A stretch of 63,412 nucleotides of DNA from Oscillospiraceae bacterium (GTDB lineage: Bacteria; Bacillota; Clostridia; Oscillospirales; Oscillospiraceae). Both the position numbers and the translations under genes were made by a program. Positions 59,282 through 63,412 of the stretch are shown one piece after another. Where the stretch lies: assembly GCA_017622295.1 (NCBI GenBank), contig JAGARK010000053.1, positions 1 through 63,412 on the forward strand, in the 5' to 3' direction. Within the stretch, counting starts at the first letter, position 1, and each line of letters starts with the position of its first letter. The notes under the pieces were generated by a model. That model saw only the letters and a program-made list of their open reading frames with translations, was not told the DNA's origin and did not search any database.

Positions 59282-60493
59282 ATGTCTGCCAATGTACTCG
59301 TCCTGGAAAACCATAAAAAGCAGGCCCTGGATGCAGGGTTTGCAGCTGCCTTCGGCGGCACTCCCGAATGCTATTTCTCTGCCCCCGGCCGTACCGAGAT
59401 CGGCGGCAACCACACCGACCATCAGCGGGGCCGGGTCCTGGCGGCTGCGGTGAATCTGGATACTGTGGCTGCGGTGCGCCTGAACGGCACTGACACCATC
59501 CGCATCCTGTCCCAGGGTTATCCTCTGTGCCAGGTCAGCGTGGATCAGCTGGAGCCTGTGGCCTCCGAAATCAATTCTACCCCTGCCCTGATCCGGGGCG
59601 TGGCTGCCCGCTTTGCCCAGATGGGCTGCCAGGTAAAGGGTTTTGACGCCTATGTGGAGTCCACCGTTCTGCCCGGCTCCGGCCTCAGCTCCTCCGCCGC
59701 TTACGAGGTCCTGATCGGTACCATCATCAACCATCTGTTCTTTGATGCAAAGGCCACCCAGCCCGAGGTCGCCCAGATCGGCCAGTATGCCGAGAATGTG
59801 TTCTTCGGCAAGCCCAGCGGCCTGATGGATCAGACGGCCTCCGCCGTCGGCGGCCTGGTCACCATCGACTTCGCCGACAAGGAAAAGCCCGATATCCGCT
59901 CCGTCAATTTCGATTTCTCTGCCTGCGGCAATGCCCTGTGCATCATCGACAGCCGGGCCAGCCATGCGGACCTGACCGATGAATATGCCGCAGTCCCCAA
60001 TGAAATGAAGCAGATCGCTGCATATCTGGGTAAGGAAGTGCTGACGGAAATTCCTGAGGAGGATTTCTACGCTGCCATGCCGGAGCTTCGCGAGAAGTTC
60101 GGCGACCGGGCTGTGCTTCGCGGTGTTCACGAGTATCAGGAGAACGCCAGAGTGCTCAAGCAGGTTGCTGCGCTGGAAAGCGGCAATTTCCCCGAATTCC
60201 TGAAACTTATCAAGGAGAGCGGCTTCTCCTCCTGGATGTATCTGCAGAACGTCATTCCCGCAGGCTATAAGGAGCATCAGGAAATGGCCGTTGCTCTGGC
60301 CCTGTGCGAGAAGTATCTGGAAGGCAAGGGCGCCTACCGGGTCCATGGCGGCGGCTTTGCCGGTACCGTCCAAGCCTTTGTTCCCAATGAGATGCTGGAT
60401 TCCTTCGTGGCCGGCGTGGACGCCGTGCTGGGCGAGGGTGCCTGCCATGTCCTGTCCATTCGTCCCCAGGGTGGCGTCAAGGCGGAGGTGTGA
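59282..60493 (+). CDS. galK: galactokinase
   Basis: 403-aa GHMP kinase. Galactokinase signature GRTEIGGNHTDHQRG (about 36-50), ATP loop LPGSGLSSSAAYEV (about 126-139) and C-terminal HGGGFAGTVQAFVP (about 354-367). It phosphorylates galactose at C1 in the Leloir pathway. The ATG at 59282 has TTGGAGGAG before it. The stop overlaps the region before galT. Confidence 0.95.
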   Translation: MSANVLVLENHKKQALDAGFAAAFGGTPECYFSAPGRTEIGGNHTDHQRGRVLAAAVNLDTVAAVRLNGTDTIRILSQGYPLCQVSVDQLEPVASEINSTPALIRGVAARFAQMGCQVKGFDAYVESTVLPGSGLSSSAAYEVLIGTIINHLFFDAKATQPEVAQIGQYAENVFFGKPSGLMDQTASAVGGLVTIDFADKEKPDIRSVNFDFSACGNALCIIDSRASHADLTDEYAAVPNEMKQIAAYLGKEVLTEIPEEDFYAAMPELREKFGDRAVLRGVHEYQENARVLKQVAALESGNFPEFLKLIKESGFSSWMYLQNVIPAGYKEHQEMAVALALCEKYLEGKGAYRVHGGGFAGTVQAFVPNEMLDSFVAGVDAVLGEGACHVLSIRPQGGVKAEV

Positions 60494-60495
60494 TC

Positions 60496-61992
60496 ATGAA
60501 AATTGAAACCTGTATCGATTCTCTTGTTTCCTATGCCATGAACTGCGGTCTTGCGGAGCCCGTGGACCATCAGGTGCTGCTGAACCGGCTGCTGGACCTT
60601 CTGCGCCTGGACGGCTACGAGCCTTCTGACGAGGCCCAGACCGAAGACCTGGAAGAGATCCTGAAGGGCATCCTGGACTACGCCTGCGAGAAGGGCCTCT
60701 GCGAGGATAACATCACCGCCCGGGATATTTTCGACACCCGTGTCATGGGCGCCGTTACCCCCATGCCCCGTGAGATCGTGAAGACCTTCTGGGATAAGTA
60801 TGACAAGGACCCCGTGGCGGCCACCGATTGGTACTATAAGCTCAGCTGCGACACCGACTACATCCGCCGCTACCGCATCGCCAGGGACATGCGCTGGAAG
60901 TACGACAGTGACTACGGCGAAATCGACATCACCATCAACCTCAGTAAGCCTGAGAAGGACCCCCGAGCCATTGCCGCCGCCAAGAACGCCCCTCAGTCCG
61001 GCTATCCCAAGTGCCAGCTGTGCCGGGAGAACGAGGGCTATGCCGGCCGTATGAACCATCCCGCCCGGGCCAACCACCGGATCATTCCCATTGAGGTGGC
61101 GGGCAAGAACTGGTGCCTGCAGTATTCTCCTTATGTATATTATAATGAGCACTGCATCGTCTTCAACGCCGAGCACATCCCCATGAAGATCGACCGGGCG
61201 GCTTTTGAAAAGCTGCTGGACTTCGTGACGCTGTTCCCCCATTATTTTGTGGGCTCCAATGCGGATCTGCCCATTGTCGGCGGCTCCATTCTGAGTCATG
61301 AGCATTTCCAGGGCGGCCACTATACCTTCGCCATGGAAAAGGCTCCCGCGGAAATGAGAATTGCCTTTGAAGGCTACGAAGATGTGGAGGCTGCCATCGT
61401 CAAGTGGCCCATGAGCGTCATCCGCCTCAGCGGCAAGTTTCCTGAGCGTATTGCCCAGCTGGGTGAGAAGATCCTGAACCTGTGGCGGGGCTACTCCGAT
61501 GCCGAGGCCGGTGTTGTGGCCTTCTCCGACGGCGAGCCTCACAACACCATCACTCCCATCGCCCGCAGAAGAGAGGGGCTGTATGAGCTGGATCTGGTGC
61601 TGCGGTGCAACATCACCAGCGACGAGCACCCTATGGGCGTGTTCCATCCCCATGCGGACAAGCACCATATTAAAAAGGAGAACATCGGGCTCATTGAGGT
61701 CATGGGCCTGGCGGTACTGCCCAGCCGTCTGAAGAAGGAGCTCGGCGATCTGAAGAACGCCATCCTCTCCGGCAGCGACATTGTCGCCGACGAGGTACTC
61801 TGCAAGCATGCCGCCTGGGTGGAGGAGCTGAAGGACAAGTACAGCTTTACGGAAGAGAACGCACTGGAGATCCTGATGCGGGAGACCGGCAGCGTCTTCG
61901 CCGCCGTTCTGGAGGACGCTGGTGTCTACAAGTGCACGGAAGAGGGAAGACGGCAGTTCCTGAAATTTGTCGATGAAGTGAACGCAAATTAA
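60496..61992 (+). CDS. galT: galactose-1-phosphate uridylyltransferase (class II, Firmicutes type)
   Basis: About 498 aa. Class II GalT features: ARANHRIIPIEVAG (about 188-201), YYNEHCIVFN, PIVGGSILSHEHFQGGHYTF (about 256-275) with the active-site His triad-like HEHFQGGH. It swaps UMP between UDP-glucose and galactose 1-phosphate. Two nt separate it from the galK stop, with GGAGGTG before the ATG. No galE is in the window. Confidence 0.95.
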   Translation: MKIETCIDSLVSYAMNCGLAEPVDHQVLLNRLLDLLRLDGYEPSDEAQTEDLEEILKGILDYACEKGLCEDNITARDIFDTRVMGAVTPMPREIVKTFWDKYDKDPVAATDWYYKLSCDTDYIRRYRIARDMRWKYDSDYGEIDITINLSKPEKDPRAIAAAKNAPQSGYPKCQLCRENEGYAGRMNHPARANHRIIPIEVAGKNWCLQYSPYVYYNEHCIVFNAEHIPMKIDRAAFEKLLDFVTLFPHYFVGSNADLPIVGGSILSHEHFQGGHYTFAMEKAPAEMRIAFEGYEDVEAAIVKWPMSVIRLSGKFPERIAQLGEKILNLWRGYSDAEAGVVAFSDGEPHNTITPIARRREGLYELDLVLRCNITSDEHPMGVFHPHADKHHIKKENIGLIEVMGLAVLPSRLKKELGDLKNAILSGSDIVADEVLCKHAAWVEELKDKYSFTEENALEILMRETGSVFAAVLEDAGVYKCTEEGRRQFLKFVDEVNAN

Positions 61993-61999
61993 TATAAGG

Positions 62000-62029
62000 A
62001 AAGGGGCAGCAGAAGCTGCCCCTTTTGCC
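62000..62029 (+). terminator. terminator of galK-galT
   Basis: AAAGGGGCAGC / GCTGCCCCTTT with a 4-nt loop and T-run. Confidence 0.92.
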
Positions 62030-62048
62030 TGATATAATCCATACAAAC

Positions 62049-62080
62049 AAAAATCCCCAACCTTGCGGTTGGGGATTTTT
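62049..62080. terminator. terminator of rpsB-tsf (minus), bidirectional
   Basis: AAAAATCCCCAACC / GGTTGGGGATTTTT with a 4-nt loop. Confidence 0.92.
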
Positions 62081-62108
62081 ATCAGTTTTTGCAGTGCAGA
62101 TTGCTCAA

Positions 62109-63038
62109 TTACTTGTGAGCGCCTGCGATCTGAGCAGCGACTTCGTCAGCGAAGTTCTCTTCCTTCTTCTCGATGCCCTCACCCTTGATGTAGTGGATAG
62201 CGTCGATGAAGGTGATCTTGCCGCCCAGCTTCTTGCCGGCGTCGGCGATGTAGCCGGCGACGTCACCCTTGAACAGGTCAGCGCGGACGAACTCCTGCTG
62301 CAGCAGGCAGATCTCCTTGTAGAAAGCAGCCAGCTTACCGGCAGCAATCTTCTCCTTGACCTGAGCGGGCTTGCTAGCCATCTTGGGATCGTTGTCCATC
62401 AGAGCGACCTGAACAGCCATCTCCTTGTCAACCTCAGCCTGGGGGACCTGAGCCTTGTCCCAGTACTTAGCGCCCATAGCAGCGATCTGCATGGCGACGT
62501 TCTTACCGACCTCGGTAGCGTCGATGCCGCCTTCGACAGCCAGGTTGACCAGAACACCGTGGGAGCCGCCTGCGTGAACGTAAGCGACGGAAGTGTTCTC
62601 AGCAAAACGGGAGAAGCGGCGGATCTGCATGTTCTCACCGATGGACATAACCAGTTCCTGCATCTTCTCGGTGACGGACAGGTTGGTGCCGGGATAGGTG
62701 CAAGCCTTCAGAGCTTCCACATCAGCGGGAGCGTCCTTGGCAATGATCTCACACAGGCTCTTAACCAGGCCCATGAAAGCATCAGTCTTGGAAGCAAAGT
62801 CGGTCTCAGCATTAACCTCGATGACAACGCCGGCGCCATCGATGACGGTAGCGTAAGCAACGCCTTCAGCAGCGATGCGGTCAGCCTTCTTGGCAGCCTT
62901 GGCCAGGCCCTTCTCACGCAGCCAGTCGATGGCAGCGTCCATATCGCCGTCGGTAGCCTGGAGAGCCTTCTTGCAGTCCATCATGCCGACGTTGGTCATT
63001 TCGCGGAGCTTCTTAACGTCCTGTGCAGTAAAAGCCAT
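62109..63038 (-). CDS. tsf: elongation factor Ts
   Basis: 309 aa. N-terminal UBA-like domain with MAFTAQDVKKLREMTNVGMMDCKKAL (landmark V-G-M-M-D-C-K-K-A-L, about 14-26) and the core motif VIEVNAETDFAS (about 72-83). It exchanges GDP for GTP on EF-Tu. It follows rpsB by 37 nt with GGAGGATAC before the ATG. Codons are strongly biased as in translation genes. Confidence 0.97.
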   Translation of the reverse strand: MAFTAQDVKKLREMTNVGMMDCKKALQATDGDMDAAIDWLREKGLAKAAKKADRIAAEGVAYATVIDGAGVVIEVNAETDFASKTDAFMGLVKSLCEIIAKDAPADVEALKACTYPGTNLSVTEKMQELVMSIGENMQIRRFSRFAENTSVAYVHAGGSHGVLVNLAVEGGIDATEVGKNVAMQIAAMGAKYWDKAQVPQAEVDKEMAVQVALMDNDPKMASKPAQVKEKIAAGKLAAFYKEICLLQQEFVRADLFKGDVAGYIADAGKKLGGKITFIDAIHYIKGEGIEKKEENFADEVAAQIAGAHK

Positions 63039-63075
63039 TTTTCGTATCCTCCTAAGTTAGTGGTAAATCTAAATC

Positions 63076-63412
63076 TTACTCAGCAGCGGTCTCGGCCTCT
63101 GCGTCCTCACCCTGGCGGCCCTCGATGGCAGCGTTGGCCATGGTGGCAGCGATCAGGCGGATGGCGCGGATAGCGTCGTCGTTACCGGGGATGACGTAAT
63201 CGATCTCGTCGGGATCGCAGTTGGTGTCAACGATAGCGACCACGGGGATACCCAGCTTGCGAGCCTCAGCAATGGCGTTGCGCTCCTTGCGGGGGTCAAC
63301 GATGAACAGAGCAGCGGGGATCTTCTTCATTTCCTTAACGCCGCCCAGGTACTTCTCCAGCTTCTCGATCTCGCCCTGGTGCTTGATGACTTCCTTCTTG
63401 GGCAGCATAGCG
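63076..63412 (-). CDS. rpsB: 30S ribosomal protein S2 (C-terminal part, cut by window end)
   Basis: The frame is open to the last base. LPKKEV...[43 protein letters not shown] (landmark D-P and V-D-T-N-C-D-P) and [12 protein letters not shown] are diagnostic of S2; the N-terminal half lies outside the window. An acidic, Ala-rich tail ends it. The rpsB-tsf order is universal in Bacteria. Confidence 0.96.
   Translation of the reverse strand, partial: AMLPKKEVIKHQGEIEKLEKYLGGVKEMKKIPAALFIVDPRKERNAIAEARKLGIPVVAIVDTNCDPDEIDYVIPGNDDAIRAIRLIAATMANAAIEGRQGEDAEAETAAE

Noticed and set aside
1-63412. CRISPR arrays, rRNA genes or intact tRNA genes
   Set aside because: None was recognised on reading both strands; no regularly spaced repeats longer than about 20 bp were seen. 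A profile search could still find a missed small RNA.

Overview
The window is 63.4 kb of a low-G+C-phylum but GC-rich (clearly above 50% by eye) genome of an anaerobic, probably spore-forming member of Clostridia, most likely Oscillospirales/Oscillospiraceae. This rests on a cytoplasmic [FeFe] hydrogenase with a GltD-like partner, class 3 (Firmicutes) fructose-bisphosphatase, Firmicutes-type GalT, a SpoIIQ-like M23 protein, QueT with a preQ1-I riboswitch, and TTGACA-17-TATAAT promoters. The family assignment is inference; no 16S or full marker gene is present.

Layout. 1-3.3 kb: cysteine/methionine sulfur module (metY-cysK-Rrf2 regulator) with candidate Rrf2 operators. 3.3-6.4 kb: DUF308-like membrane protein, phosphopantetheinyl transferase, TatD nuclease, EamA transporter. 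6.5-10.4 kb: potABCD polyamine ABC operon. 10.4-16.2 kb: trmB-mnmG, an M14 peptidase, rpsF-ssb-rpsR and a lone ParB/Noc, a set of genes often found near oriC. 16.5-20.2 kb: nucleoside salvage operon deoC-deoD-(unknown)-deoB-cdd. 20.2-23.3 kb: radical-SAM protein, GNAT, and rlmD.

22.98-36.55 kb: an AT-richer integrated element of about 13.6 kb inserted inside rlmD. Its large serine recombinase lies at the right end, and the two boundaries share GTTGT(S)AC(R)CT in the same reading frame. Integration exchanges the C-termini of RlmD and the recombinase. The element has no recognisable conjugation genes, so it looks like an integrative mobilizable or satellite element. It carries an ArdC-like antirestriction protein, a tyrosine-recombinase-like protein, small unknown proteins, a candidate replication/iteron region, and a cargo module: a transmembrane ECF sigma factor, a membrane NERD-nuclease-like protein and a lipoprotein. 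The three transcription units of this module start with the same promoter (AAAACCT-N15-CGTC), so they look like a self-contained sigma regulon. Two duplicated promoters carry GATAC-N14-GTATC operators.

36.6-43.4 kb: FecCD-type metal/metallophore ABC transporter with a methyltransferase bearing a His-rich segment, and a LytS-like kinase with a response regulator. 43.5-51.1 kb: FAD oxidoreductase, NCS2 purine permease behind a structured leader, GltD-like/[FeFe] hydrogenase pair, SpoIIQ-like peptidase. 51.2-55.1 kb (minus): NSS transporter, xpt, GNAT and DUF2156. 55.2-63.4 kb: D-Ala-D-Ala carboxypeptidase, queT with preQ1 riboswitch (minus), fbp, galK-galT, and on the minus strand rpsB (partial)-tsf.

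A short MITE-like repeat family (two full copies of exactly 153 bp plus several remnants) occupies many intergenic regions outside the element.
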